64,000 nt of DNA from Aerococcaceae bacterium DSM 111021 (GCA_020112395.1 JACCEK010000002.1:620001-684000), one strand, 5' to 3'; shown: positions 18,732 to 28,020, counted from the first letter of the stretch. A program made the numbers and translations. Notes: generated by a model not told the origin, from the sequence alone.

Positions 18732-18745
18732 TCACAGCGTTTACA
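18732..18745 (-). promoter_or_regulatory. CcpA-binding-site-like element (cre) upstream of the candidate RNA
   Basis: TGTAAACGCTGTGA on the minus strand differs from the cre consensus TGWAANCGNTNWCA at one position. It is centred about 80 bases before the predicted RNA start, a position used for CcpA activation rather than repression in known cases. Confidence 0.45.
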
Positions 18746-18811
18746 TACAGATTAATATAACAGTTATAAGTAAAATTGAAACAGGTTATTATTTTTATTA
18801 ATACATTTTTA

Positions 18812-18853
18812 AAAGCGCTCATCACATTTATAAGGTGACAAGCGCTTTTAAAA
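18812..18853. terminator. Terminator of the trehalose operon
   Basis: AAAAGCGCT and AGCGCTTTT flank an imperfect inner stem. It lies immediately after the stop codon of the acetyltransferase gene on the minus strand. Confidence 0.85.
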
Positions 18854-18854
18854 T

Positions 18855-19439
18855 TTATAATTTTTCTTTAATTTGATCAGTTTGGTCAATTTCTCGGATA
18901 ATACGAGCTGGAGTACCCATTACTAATGAATTAGGTGGGATATCTCGTGTTACAACACTACCGGCTCCTATGACGCAACCATCACCAATCTCAACGCCTG
19001 GCATCACAGCAACATGAGCCCCTATCCAAACATTGTCCCCAACAATAATTGGAGATGCTTTCTCAAGACCGATATTTCGACTCGCATAATCAAGTGCATG
19101 ATCAGCAGTGTAAAACCCACTATTGGGACCAATGAAGACATTGTTTCCAATAGTAATGCTCCCACCATCCATGAAGTAGGCGTTACTATTAATAAAGACA
19201 TCACGTCCAATATTTGTGAGAGAACCATAATCACAAATCATTGGGCTGATGATTTCAACGCCTTCTAACTTTTGATTAAATAGCTTTTCTTGTATTTCTA
19301 GACGCTTTGCTACATCCAATGGCGACGTTTGGTTTAATTGGAAGCATAAATCTTGAGCGATTCTACGTTCCTCAACAATTTCTTGATCGTAATTAGCATC
19401 ATACCATTCGCCATTTAACATTTTTTCACGTTCTGTCAT
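18855..19439 (-). CDS. Maltose/galactoside O-acetyltransferase-like, left-handed beta-helix
   Basis: A 194-residue sugar O-acetyltransferase of the LacA/Maa/NodL type, using acetyl-CoA. The start is taken at ATG 19439 because GAGGAGG sits six bases before it; an upstream GTG at 19463 would lack a site. The N-terminal Mac domain reads MTEREKMLNGEWYDANYDQE. Hexapeptide repeats follow (NIGRDVFINSNAYFMDGGSI, TIGNNVFIGPN), with the catalytic-type histidine in TADHALD and the C-terminal IGAGSVVTRDIPPNSLV. Third gene of the trehalose operon, 24 bases after treA; it may detoxify surplus sugar by acetylation, an inference from the family. Confidence 0.9.
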   Translation of the reverse strand: MTEREKMLNGEWYDANYDQEIVEERRIAQDLCFQLNQTSPLDVAKRLEIQEKLFNQKLEGVEIISPMICDYGSLTNIGRDVFINSNAYFMDGGSITIGNNVFIGPNSGFYTADHALDYASRNIGLEKASPIIVGDNVWIGAHVAVMPGVEIGDGCVIGAGSVVTRDIPPNSLVMGTPARIIREIDQTDQIKEKL

Positions 19440-19463
19440 TACAGTCCTCCTCAAATCAGTCAC

Positions 19464-21122
19464 TTATTTTATTAAAAATGCGACTGTTTCATAAGCTTTT
19501 AATGTGACTGTATCAGTCATTTCTTTTAATTGTCCGTTACCGATTAATTTCTTAGCAGACAAGCCTTTGAATTCTTCTGGTAATTGAATCTCAACTTCAC
19601 CAGGATAGAAGTGGCTGATGACTAATAACTTTTCATCATCTAATTCACGCACGTAAGCCATAACATCAGGATGATCTAGTAGTAAGCCTTTGTAAGTCCC
19701 ATCACTAATAACATCATGTTCGCGGCGTAACTTGATAAGTTCTTGATAATATTTAAATATCTTACCGTTAGCTAATTCATTCTTTGCATTCACTTCTTTA
19801 TAGTTTGGTGCAACATTTAACCAAGGTTTTCCAGTTGTAAAACCAGCATGCTCACTATCGTCCCATTGAACTGGCGTACGCGCATTATCACGTGATTTCG
19901 ATTGGACAATGTCTAATGCTTCTTCTTCGGATATTCCTTTGTCGAGAAGAATTTGGTAATTATTTAATGTCTCAATATCAACATATTCCTCAATCGATTC
20001 GTAATTTGGATTCGTCATCCCAAATTCTTCACCTTGAAAGATATACGGCGTCCCACGTAGAAATTGGATTGTTTGAGCTAACATCGTTGCAGTCTCATAA
20101 GGATAGTTTTCTACATCCCCAAAACGACTATTAGCTCGCGGTTGGTCATGGTTACTTAAAAACAATGCATTCCAGCCATTACCATCAGACATCCCAGTTT
20201 GCCATTCATCTAAAATTCGTTTCAACTCAATAAAGTCAAAGTCGGGATTACTCCATTTTTCTCCGTTTTCATAATCCACTTTAAGATGGTGGAAGTTGAA
20301 AATCATACTTAATTCTTCCTCTTCAGGATTTGTATAACGGACACCATTTGGCACATCGGTAGAAGACATCTCACCAACTGTAACAATATCTTCTCGCGCT
20401 CCAAACGATGCACGGTTCATTTCTTTTACCCATTCATGAACTTGTGGTGTATCAGTATAAAGTGATTTCTCTTGAGCTGAATTTGGTGCTTCACTGTCTA
20501 CAAATTGAGTATCTTTACCGATCACATTCAATACATCGAAGCGAAAACCTTTTACCCCTTTATCTAACCAGAAATTCAATACTTTTTGTAATTCTTCTCG
20601 AACATTCGGGTTGTACCAATTTAAGTCTGCTTGATGAACATCATATAAATGCAAGTAATATAAATCAGTATCACCAAACGGTTCCCAAGCCGGTCCTCCA
20701 AATTTTGAATCCCAATTGGTTGGAAGAGACCCGTCTTCTTTAGCTGGCTCTAAGTAAAAGAAGTCTTGATAATACTTATCCCCTGCTAATGCTTTTTGAA
20801 ACCACTCGTGTTCTGTTGACACATGATTGAATACCATATCCATCATCAAATCAATACCCCGTTTTTGGAGTTCTTCCATTAACTCATCAAAGTCAGCCAT
20901 CGTTCCGTAATCAGGATTAATAGCTATATAATCACTCACGTCATAACCGTTGTCATATTGAGGCGACGGGTAGAATGGACTTGACCATATCATGTCAATT
21001 CCTAATTCTTTTAAGTAGTCCAATCGTTTAATAATTCCTTGAAGATCCCCATACCCATTTCCAGTCGTATCTTGGAATGATTTTGGATAAATTTGGTACA
21101 TAACACGTTTTGATAATTTCAT
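19464..21122 (-). CDS. treA: Alpha,alpha-phosphotrehalase (GH13)
   Basis: A 552-residue cytoplasmic glycosidase that splits trehalose-6-phosphate into glucose and glucose-6-phosphate. Start at ATG 21122, nine bases after AGGAGG, rather than 33 bases upstream. GH13 landmarks: VMYQIYPKSFQDTTGNGYGDL, DMVFNHVS, GFRFDVLNVIGK with the nucleophile Asp, TVGEMSST with the acid Glu and FLSNHDQPR. The phrases KFGGPAWEPFGDTDLYYLHL and YNPNVREE match phosphotrehalases such as TreC/TreA better than oligo-1,6-glucosidases. The preceding gene encodes the matching PTS transporter, which fixes the substrate. Called treA in Bacillus and treC in E. coli. Confidence 0.93.
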   Translation of the reverse strand: MKLSKRVMYQIYPKSFQDTTGNGYGDLQGIIKRLDYLKELGIDMIWSSPFYPSPQYDNGYDVSDYIAINPDYGTMADFDELMEELQKRGIDLMMDMVFNHVSTEHEWFQKALAGDKYYQDFFYLEPAKEDGSLPTNWDSKFGGPAWEPFGDTDLYYLHLYDVHQADLNWYNPNVREELQKVLNFWLDKGVKGFRFDVLNVIGKDTQFVDSEAPNSAQEKSLYTDTPQVHEWVKEMNRASFGAREDIVTVGEMSSTDVPNGVRYTNPEEEELSMIFNFHHLKVDYENGEKWSNPDFDFIELKRILDEWQTGMSDGNGWNALFLSNHDQPRANSRFGDVENYPYETATMLAQTIQFLRGTPYIFQGEEFGMTNPNYESIEEYVDIETLNNYQILLDKGISEEEALDIVQSKSRDNARTPVQWDDSEHAGFTTGKPWLNVAPNYKEVNAKNELANGKIFKYYQELIKLRREHDVISDGTYKGLLLDHPDVMAYVRELDDEKLLVISHFYPGEVEIQLPEEFKGLSAKKLIGNGQLKEMTDTVTLKAYETVAFLIK

Positions 21123-21142
21123 TAAATTATTCCTCCTGTAAT

Positions 21143-21179
21143 AAAAGAGCAGCAAGTTATAAAATCAACTTGCTGCTTC
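21143..21179 (-). other. Stem-loop between treP and treA
   Basis: AGCAGCAAGTT and AACTTGCTGCT form an 11-base-pair stem in the 77-base gap, followed on the minus strand by CTTTTATTAC. The T tract is broken, so it may be a leaky terminator or a stabiliser of the treP message end. Confidence 0.6.
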
Positions 21180-21199
21180 TATTGCAATTATAGTCTTAT

Positions 21200-22675
21200 T
21201 TATGCTTTTTTGTCTGATTTGTTGTTAAAGAATGGGATATCAAAGTCTAATCCAGCATCCGTTAAGAAGCCAACTTTATGGAAGATCAATGTCAGTACAA
21301 ATGGTACTACTAAAGCGACTGCCATTGCAATCCAGAACCACATTTGAGAATCGATATGGATAACTAAGAATCCAGGTAATCCTCCGACACCAATCGCATT
21401 CGATTGAACGTTAAAGGTTGTTGAAATAAATCCTGCAATTCCTGATCCTAACATTGCTGCAATAAATGGGTAGATATACTTCAACGTTACCCCGAACATT
21501 GCAGGCTCTGTTACGCCTAAGAATGATGACACAGCTGATGGTATCGTAATTTGAGACTCATCTGCATCTTTACGTGTCAACCACCATACACCTAATACAG
21601 CTGAACCTTGAGCGATATTAGATAAAGCAATCATTGGCCATAATCCAGTTGTCCCTGTATCAGCAATTAATTGTGAATCGATTGCGTTAGACATATGGTG
21701 TAACCCTGTAATTACTAGTGGAGAATATAGTGCTCCAAATAAGAAACCAAAGAGTGATTTTAATGGACCAGATAGACCTGCTAATACAACGGTTGAAATT
21801 CCGTCACCAATCCACCAACCAATTGGACCTAACACTGTATGCGCTAGTATAACTGCTGGTAGTAATGCTAAGAACGGAACAAAAATCATCGAAATCATTT
21901 CTGGAATAACTCGACGCCAGAATTTCTCTAAATAACCTAATGCCAGTCCAGCTAACATTGCTGGAACAACTTGTGCTTGATATCCAATCATATCTAATTG
22001 TACAAAGCCGAAGTCCCATTGAGGTACTTCTCCTGTTGCTAGTGCATCTGCTGCACCGTAAGCATTAAGTAATTGTGGTGATACTAATGTAAGACCTAGC
22101 ACAATACCTAGAATCTGTGTCGTACCCATCTTACGCGTTACTGCCCATGTAATACCTACTGGTAAGAAGTGGAATATTGCCTCACCTGGTAACCATAAGA
22201 AATGGTTGATTCCATTCCAGAATACAGATGATTCAGCAATCGTTTGTCCACCTAAACCGTCCCATGCAACACCTTCTAAAATATTACGGAAACCTAAGAT
22301 AAGTCCCCCTACGATAATAGCTGGAATAATCGGTGCGAAAATTTCAGCTAAGAACGTCATCGCTCTTTGCCACCATGATTGGTTTGTTTCTGATGCTTGT
22401 TTCACATCCGCTTTTGAAGCTTCTGATACTCCAGAAATCGCCGCAAAGTCTTTATAAAATTCTGATACGTTATTACCAATAATTACTTGAAATTGACCTG
22501 CCTGCGTAAAGCTACCTTTTACAGATGGAATTGCCTCTATTGCCTGAATATCAGCTTCACTGGGATCTTTTAAAGCGAAACGCATACGTGTTGCACAGTG
22601 CGTTGCAGCATTAATATTATCAGATCCACCAATATGCTCTAATAGGGATTTTGCATCTTGTTCGAAATTTGCCAT
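21200..22675 (-). CDS. treP: Trehalose-specific PTS enzyme IIBC
   Basis: A 491-residue membrane phosphotransferase subunit that imports trehalose as trehalose-6-phosphate. Two ATGs follow AAAGGAGG; the second (22675) has normal spacing. The IIB domain (1-85) carries the phosphorylated cysteine in NAATHCATRMRFALKDP. The IIC domain (about 110-475) has about ten membrane segments, with IFAPIIPAIIVGGLILGFRN and GLHHMSNAIDSQLI, GVTEPAMFGV. No IIA domain is fused, so phosphate must come from a glucose-type IIA elsewhere. First gene of the operon, under the promoter at 22721-22749. Confidence 0.94.
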   Translation of the reverse strand: MANFEQDAKSLLEHIGGSDNINAATHCATRMRFALKDPSEADIQAIEAIPSVKGSFTQAGQFQVIIGNNVSEFYKDFAAISGVSEASKADVKQASETNQSWWQRAMTFLAEIFAPIIPAIIVGGLILGFRNILEGVAWDGLGGQTIAESSVFWNGINHFLWLPGEAIFHFLPVGITWAVTRKMGTTQILGIVLGLTLVSPQLLNAYGAADALATGEVPQWDFGFVQLDMIGYQAQVVPAMLAGLALGYLEKFWRRVIPEMISMIFVPFLALLPAVILAHTVLGPIGWWIGDGISTVVLAGLSGPLKSLFGFLFGALYSPLVITGLHHMSNAIDSQLIADTGTTGLWPMIALSNIAQGSAVLGVWWLTRKDADESQITIPSAVSSFLGVTEPAMFGVTLKYIYPFIAAMLGSGIAGFISTTFNVQSNAIGVGGLPGFLVIHIDSQMWFWIAMAVALVVPFVLTLIFHKVGFLTDAGLDFDIPFFNNKSDKKA

Positions 22676-22692
22676 GTTCATCCTCCTTTGAC

Positions 22693-22704
22693 TTGTCTAT
22701 ACAT
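22693..22704. promoter_or_regulatory. TreR operator candidate
   Basis: TTGTCTATACAT differs at two positions from TTGTATATACAA, the operator known for Bacillus TreR. It is centred about 15 bases after the predicted transcription start, close to the position reported for one of the Bacillus sites. Confidence 0.6.
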
Positions 22705-22720
22705 ATTGTTTACATATTTC

Positions 22721-22749
22721 ATTATATAATGAAAGCGGTTGATAATCAA
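22721..22749 (-). promoter_or_regulatory. treP promoter with overlapping CcpA-like site
   Basis: On the minus strand TTGATT and TATAAT are 17 bases apart. The spacer holds ATCAACCGCTTTCA, whose right half (CGCTTTCA) matches half of a cre site. Such overlap would allow carbon catabolite repression; the left half is poor. Confidence 0.7.
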
Positions 22750-22845
22750 TACAAAAGCCTCCATATATGAAATGAATATGAATTAATTTTAATATAACGT
22801 AATAATAATGAAATAATTAATTATATAAAATCAATCAAAACAAAA

Positions 22846-22886
22846 ACTACGAACGATTTAATAGGTTTCGTCCGTAGTTTTATGAT
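22846..22886. terminator. Terminator after glpQ
   Basis: AAAACTACG/CGTAGTTTT with an inner ACGA/TCGT pairing. On the minus strand it follows glpQ by about 90 bases and is followed by a T-rich tract. The remaining bases up to glpQ show nothing else. Confidence 0.7.
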
Positions 22887-22976
22887 TAATATATAAACCT
22901 AAATTCGTGGAGTAAAATTAATTGTTTGAATTGTCATTGATTACAGGCTCTTTTGATTTTTTAACGAGTAAGTTTA

Positions 22977-23714
22977 TTACTTAGCAAGCTCCAAAGCTAA
23001 CTCTACTTCATTTGTAATAATTCCATCAATATTTAACTCTAGAAACTTCTGAATATCTGCTTTTTCGTTCACAGTATACGTATTGATACCGATTCCGTAT
23101 TGTTTACAATTTTCAATAATTTCTGGTGTAAGCTGAAGCGATACATAGACTGGATGATAATATTCTACATTATATTTACTGCAGTATCTTCCTGGTTCTA
23201 GTAAGTTAGCCACAGCTAAAAAGCCACATTTTAATGTATCATCCAAAGCTTTTACTTTCTTAATTGTGTCATGATTAAAAGATGAAAATATTACACGCTC
23301 TTGAAGTCCTCTTTCCTTAACTAGCATAACGGTTTTTTCAACAATACCTGGATAAGGTATGATAGATGTTTTAAATTCAATATTAACCATCATCTCTGTC
23401 GATTTAAACCAATCTAGAAATTCGCTCAAAGTTGGTATTTTTAGATTATCTTCAGTCGCATCATCAAGATTTTCCATTTGATTATCAAAAATAAATTCCT
23501 TTAACTCTGCCAACGTATGGTCTTTAATAAAACCTTCACCATTCGATGTTCGATTGATAATTTCATCGTGACAAATAACTACTTCTCCGTCTTTAGTTAA
23601 CTGAATATCTAGTTCAACGCCATCTGCACCGTACTCAAGTGACTTCGTAAAGGCTAACATGGTATTCTCTGGATATTTCCCACTAAAACCTCGGTGTGCA
23701 ATAATTTTACTCAT
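22977..23714 (-). CDS. glpQ: Glycerophosphodiester phosphodiesterase (cytoplasmic, UgpQ type)
   Basis: A 245-residue GDPD-family enzyme that hydrolyses glycerophosphodiesters to glycerol-3-phosphate plus the alcohol. The hallmark IIAHRGFSGKYPENT (4-18) with the catalytic His-Arg, the metal site GADGVELDIQLTKDG and the second catalytic histidine in VICHDEIINRTSNG are all present, as is MVNIEFK. No signal peptide, so it acts inside the cell on substrate imported by the upstream transporter. It starts four bases after ugpC, which marks it as the last gene of the ugp operon. Confidence 0.94.
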   Translation of the reverse strand: MSKIIAHRGFSGKYPENTMLAFTKSLEYGADGVELDIQLTKDGEVVICHDEIINRTSNGEGFIKDHTLAELKEFIFDNQMENLDDATEDNLKIPTLSEFLDWFKSTEMMVNIEFKTSIIPYPGIVEKTVMLVKERGLQERVIFSSFNHDTIKKVKALDDTLKCGFLAVANLLEPGRYCSKYNVEYYHPVYVSLQLTPEIIENCKQYGIGINTYTVNEKADIQKFLELNIDGIITNEVELALELAK

Positions 23715-23718
23715 TAGA

Positions 23719-24849
23719 TTATAGAACCCCTTCCGTAGGTCGTTTTGTTAAAATTGTTTTTTCAGTACTTTTATCAAACAATAATGCCTTTGATAAATCA
23801 AGTTTTATGTGTACGTTACTATCAAACTGAATCATACGCGGTGGGTTGAAACGAGCGGCACAATCACGTCCAGATGATTTTAAATCAAAGTATAAGAATG
23901 TATCTGAACCAACTTGTTCCACATTTTTCGCCTTAACCGTCACAACCTCTGAATCATCTTGATTGTCTGCGTAGTGAATATCCTCCGGTCTAATACCTAA
24001 AAGAACATCTTGACCTGCCGCATCCACTGTAAGTCGATCGACTAACTCTTGTGGAAGTTGAATCTTTTTATCAAGGGTTTGGAAATATACGATGCTACTT
24101 TCTTTCAGTAACTTACCTTGTAACATATTCATTTGTGGGCTACCAATAAACTCTGCAACAAAAACATTCGCAGGGTTATAATATAAGTTCGCTGGTGTAT
24201 CAAATTGTTCTACATTTCCTACACTCATGACAGCAATCCGTGTTCCCATTGTCATAGCCTCGGTTTGATCATGCGTTACATAAACAAAGGTAGTCTCTAA
24301 CTTACGGTGTAAATTAACGATTTCTGAACGCATTGTAACACGTAGTTTTGCATCTAAATTAGATAAAGGTTCATCCAATAAGAATACCTTTGGATTACGC
24401 ACCATTGCACGTCCCAATGCGACACGTTGACGTTGTCCACCAGATAATGATCCTGGTTTTTTATCGAGTAAGTCAGATAATTGTAATACCTCTGCTACTT
24501 CGTCTACACGTTTGTAACGGGTCTTCTTATTAACTCCTGTCATACGCAGAGCGAATCCTATATTATCACGAACAGTCATATGTGGGTATAATGCATATGA
24601 TTGGAATACCATCGCAATATCACGTTCTTTCGGTGGAATATTATTCACTAAAGTATCACCTATATACATCTCACCTTCAGAAATCCCTTCAAGCCCAGCA
24701 ATCATTCGTAAAGTTGTTGATTTACCACACCCAGAAGGACCTACTAATACAATAAATTCTTTATCTTCAATATTTAAATCAATATTTTTAACTGCTCTGT
24801 ATCCATCTTCATAGACCTTTGCTACTTTTTTTAGTTGTAAATTTGCCAT
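23719..24849 (-). CDS. ugpC: sn-glycerol-3-phosphate ABC transporter ATPase (UgpC/MsmK family)
   Basis: A 376-residue CUT1-type ATPase. Walker A VGPSGCGKST (36-45), Q-loop FQSYALYPH, signature LSGGQRQR near 134-141, Walker B FLLDEPLSNLD, H-loop VTHDQTEA, then the C-terminal TOBE regulatory domain with LLGIRPEDI. MsmK-like ATPases can also serve several sugar transporters, so a shared role is possible. It lies 25 bases after ugpE and four before glpQ. Confidence 0.92.
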   Translation of the reverse strand: MANLQLKKVAKVYEDGYRAVKNIDLNIEDKEFIVLVGPSGCGKSTTLRMIAGLEGISEGEMYIGDTLVNNIPPKERDIAMVFQSYALYPHMTVRDNIGFALRMTGVNKKTRYKRVDEVAEVLQLSDLLDKKPGSLSGGQRQRVALGRAMVRNPKVFLLDEPLSNLDAKLRVTMRSEIVNLHRKLETTFVYVTHDQTEAMTMGTRIAVMSVGNVEQFDTPANLYYNPANVFVAEFIGSPQMNMLQGKLLKESSIVYFQTLDKKIQLPQELVDRLTVDAAGQDVLLGIRPEDIHYADNQDDSEVVTVKAKNVEQVGSDTFLYFDLKSSGRDCAARFNPPRMIQFDSNVHIKLDLSKALLFDKSTEKTILTKRPTEGVL

Positions 24850-24874
24850 TATGTTTTTTTCTCCTTCAATAAGC

Positions 24875-25735
24875 CTATCCTTTAACTGCTCCTGATGTTA
24901 AACCTTTAATCATATTACGTTGTCCCACAATGAAAATTGCTAAACTTGGTAGCATACAAATAACTACACCAGCAACCATTAAAACTAATGATTGAGAATC
25001 AACGCTGTTGAGCATACTTATCCCTATTTGTACTGTACGATTTGAATCATCATTTGTGACTAATAGTGGCCACATGTACATATTCCATCCAGCTAGGAAG
25101 GATTGTACAGCCATCGCTCCAATTGTTGGTTTAATAAGCGGTAGAACCATCATAAAAGCAAATCTAAAATCGCTACATCCATCAATCTTAGCAGATTCAT
25201 AGATCTCGTAAGGGAAATTTTCTAACGCCTGTACGCAAAGAAATATATTAAAAGCAGAAACAATAAATGGAATAATTAAAACCATAATTGAGTCCGTTAA
25301 GCCCCAACCAGACACCATTAAAAATTGTGAAATAATAACTGCTTCCCCAGGAATCATCATTGTCGATAAGATTAAACCATAAATAACCCCTTTTCCTTTA
25401 AAGTTTAAAAATCTAAACGCAAAAGCAGCTAAAACAGATGTCGTAATTTGTAGCAAAGTAATAGAGGAAGCCACAATTAATGAATTAAATATATAGCGAC
25501 CAATCGGTGCAAGTTCGAACACTTCAATAAAATTCATCAGTGTTGGATTTTGTGGAAATAAGATACTGTTCGGGTCATAAAGTTCACTGGATGGCTTAAT
25601 CGCCATAAGTAGTGCGTAAATTAAAGGAAACATGATAAATAACCAAGCAATAATATTCAAACTAACTAAAGCAAATCGTCCTAAACGACGACGACGTATA
25701 TATTTCTTCTCGATAGAATTTGCTGATGCTTGCAT
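24875..25735 (-). CDS. ugpE: ABC transporter permease UgpE
   Basis: A 286-residue membrane permease with six predicted helices. It has the binding-protein-dependent permease (EAA) motif YEIYESAKIDGCSDFRFAFMMVLPL, split here by naming only its ends: YEIYESAKIDG and FMMVLPLIKP. Its ATG overlaps the stop codon of ugpA by one base (TAATG), so the two are translationally coupled. Partner of UgpA in the glycerol-3-phosphate or glycerophosphodiester importer. Confidence 0.92.
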   Translation of the reverse strand: MQASANSIEKKYIRRRRLGRFALVSLNIIAWLFIMFPLIYALLMAIKPSSELYDPNSILFPQNPTLMNFIEVFELAPIGRYIFNSLIVASSITLLQITTSVLAAFAFRFLNFKGKGVIYGLILSTMMIPGEAVIISQFLMVSGWGLTDSIMVLIIPFIVSAFNIFLCVQALENFPYEIYESAKIDGCSDFRFAFMMVLPLIKPTIGAMAVQSFLAGWNMYMWPLLVTNDDSNRTVQIGISMLNSVDSQSLVLMVAGVVICMLPSLAIFIVGQRNMIKGLTSGAVKG

Positions 25736-26619
25736 TAATTATTTGCCCCCTTTCTAAATCTAAACATAATAATTGTTAAAACCATCACGATTAGGAATAA
25801 TACAACAGATTCTGCTGAAGCAAAACCATATCGATAATTCATAAAAGCATTTCGATAAATATCATACACAATCACGTTGGTTGATTGGCCTGGTCCACCT
25901 TTAGTAAGGATGTTGATTTGGCCGAATCCTTGGAATGCATTAATGACATTTGTTACGATGACGAAAAATAACGTTGGTTTCAATGATGGTAAGGTAATAA
26001 ATAGAAATTTTTGTAAGCCGTTCGCCCCATCAATTGATCCACTTTCATATAACGATTCATCAATACTTGCTAAGCCAGAACTAAAATATAAAAAGTTCAT
26101 CCCACTATTCAACCATCCAGTTAATATACCCACTGCTAAGAGTGCTGTATCTGGATTTGCTAAATAGTTAGTAAATGTGCCTAATACACGGTTTACAATT
26201 CCAACTGTTGGATTCAACATCACTTGGAAAATCATTGCCATCCCTGCTGAAGCAATCGCCATCGGCATTGCATAACTGGCACTAAAGAATTTAATACCTG
26301 GGAAAGTCTTTTGACATAATAAAGCGGTTAGAAATCCAATAATGACTCCAACAATTACAACAATCAAAACAAAATGCAATGTGACTAACACACTATTCCA
26401 AAAACTTGAACTTGTCAGTAATTCTTGATAGTTTCCTATTCCTAGAAATTCTGCATTCGCACCTAAATTATTCGTTAAAAATAGACTTCTATAAATTGTT
26501 TGAATAAATGGCCAAAACATAAATAAACATAAAATAACAATAGCTGGTAATAAATAGCCAAAGCCTTTTATCCGATCAATTAAAGAACGCTCTTCTTTAA
26601 TGATTTTTACTTGTTCCAT
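25735..26619 (-). CDS. ugpA: ABC transporter permease UgpA
   Basis: A 294-residue permease. The ATG at 26619, six bases after AAGGAG, is preferred; the longer frame to 26703 runs back through a terminator hairpin. Six predicted helices (GYLLPAIVILCLFMFWPFIQ first) and the EAA-type loop SGSIDGANGLQKFLFITLP. Separated from ugpB by a hairpin at 26642-26690, which probably lowers permease expression relative to the binding protein. Confidence 0.92.
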   Translation of the reverse strand: MEQVKIIKEERSLIDRIKGFGYLLPAIVILCLFMFWPFIQTIYRSLFLTNNLGANAEFLGIGNYQELLTSSSFWNSVLVTLHFVLIVVIVGVIIGFLTALLCQKTFPGIKFFSASYAMPMAIASAGMAMIFQVMLNPTVGIVNRVLGTFTNYLANPDTALLAVGILTGWLNSGMNFLYFSSGLASIDESLYESGSIDGANGLQKFLFITLPSLKPTLFFVIVTNVINAFQGFGQINILTKGGPGQSTNVIVYDIYRNAFMNYRYGFASAESVVLFLIVMVLTIIMFRFRKGANN

Positions 26620-26641
26620 ATATTTCTCCTTGTCTTTCAGA

Positions 26642-26690
26642 AATAAAATAAAAGCTGGACACACCAAATTGGTATGTACCCAGCTTTTTG
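26642..26690 (-). terminator. Partial terminator between ugpB and ugpA
   Basis: AAAAGCTGG/CCAGCTTTT with an inner ACAC/GTGT-type stem; on the minus strand it ends in TTTTATTTTATTT. Located between binding protein and permease genes, where differential expression is common. Confidence 0.75.
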
Positions 26691-26703
26691 AACCTTTCAA
26701 CAA

Positions 26704-28020
26704 TTATTGATTAGCAGCGTTGTAGTTTTCTAAAGCTGCATTTACTTGATCAGCCATTGATTGCGCTGCAGCAGCTGGATCTGATGCACCATTTAAAACA
26801 TTTTCTAATTCAGTTTCATAAATTTGACGTGCTTCTTGGTTTACACCAGATAGTGCACCTTGTGATTCTGGAGTTGATTCATGTAATTGATCAATAGCAG
26901 TTTGAAATTGTGGGAATTCAGCTAAGTTATCTTGGAATACTTGCTCTTCATGAGTTGCTGTTGTGATTGGGAAGTATCCTGTATCACGGTTCCATTTGGC
27001 TTGTGATTCTGGTGAAATTAAGAATTCTATAAATTCCCAAGTAGCATCTTTTTTAGTATCATCTTCAGAGTCAATCATCCATAATGAAGCTCCACCAATT
27101 GAAACGCCACCTTGGTCCTCTTCAGTTACTCCTGGGAAGTATGCTGTACCAACTTCAAAACGTCCGTCTACTTCTGTTAAAATTTGACGTAAACTTGCAG
27201 TTGATCCTAAAGTAATTGCCGATTGTCCAGCAACAAATTCTGCTTGACCACCTGTACGACCTACGTTAGGTAAAGCACCCGATTCCATTCCTTCTAACCA
27301 AGTTGATACAATGTTTTCCATTACTCCATTATCAACAAATACAGTTTCAGTCGGAGCTCCTTCACGGCCATTTCCGTTGTTGTATATGTCTGCTTCTTGT
27401 TTAGAGAACCACTGTTCCATATACCAACCATAGATTTGTAATGACATTGGCATTGCAGCACCAGCTTCTTGAAGTTGAGGTGCAATTTCCATAATTTCTT
27501 CTAATGAAGATGGTGCTTCTTCGATACCTGCTGCTTCAAAAAGATCAGCATTATAATACATTAGAGGTGTAGAAGAGTTGAAAGGCATTGAGTTTAACTG
27601 ATCATCAATTGTATAGTAGGCAGCTAAATTTGGTTCGATTTGAGAGATATCATAACCACTTGCATCAATATACTCTTGAACAGGAACTGATAAACCTGAG
27701 TCAATCATAAATGTTGTACCTAATTCAAATACTTGAACGATATCCGCTCCTACTTCAGAACCTGAAGCTGATGAACGTAATTTTGTTAATGCTTCATCAT
27801 AAGTACCTTGGTATTGTGCGTTAACAGTAATTCCATCTTGTGACTCATTAAATTCATCAACAAGTGATTGTAAAGCTTCACCAGCACTACCACCCATAGC
27901 GTGCCAAAAAACTAATTCAACGGGCTCTTGAGCGCTAACACCCATAGTAGTCAAACCAAAATTACCAACAAATAATAATGCAATAGCTATCAAAGCAACA
28001 ATCTTCTTAATTGTATTCAA
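26704..28020 (-). CDS. ugpB: Extracellular binding protein of the ugp transporter (SBP family 1)
   Basis: A 438-residue exported binding protein. Start is TTG 28020, eight bases after AGGAGG. The signal peptide (MNTIKKIVALIAIALLFVGN, cleavage near VSAQE) has no lipobox cysteine. Mature protein starts VELVFWHAMGGSAGEALQ, typical of UgpB, with YQGTYDEALTKL and SLWMIDSEDD later. Family members bind glycerol-3-phosphate or glycerophosphocholine; the downstream GlpQ and the phosphate-type operator support this over a sugar. First gene of ugpBAEC-glpQ. Confidence 0.9.
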   Translation of the reverse strand: MNTIKKIVALIAIALLFVGNFGLTTMGVSAQEPVELVFWHAMGGSAGEALQSLVDEFNESQDGITVNAQYQGTYDEALTKLRSSASGSEVGADIVQVFELGTTFMIDSGLSVPVQEYIDASGYDISQIEPNLAAYYTIDDQLNSMPFNSSTPLMYYNADLFEAAGIEEAPSSLEEIMEIAPQLQEAGAAMPMSLQIYGWYMEQWFSKQEADIYNNGNGREGAPTETVFVDNGVMENIVSTWLEGMESGALPNVGRTGGQAEFVAGQSAITLGSTASLRQILTEVDGRFEVGTAYFPGVTEEDQGGVSIGGASLWMIDSEDDTKKDATWEFIEFLISPESQAKWNRDTGYFPITTATHEEQVFQDNLAEFPQFQTAIDQLHESTPESQGALSGVNQEARQIYETELENVLNGASDPAAAAQSMADQVNAALENYNAANQ

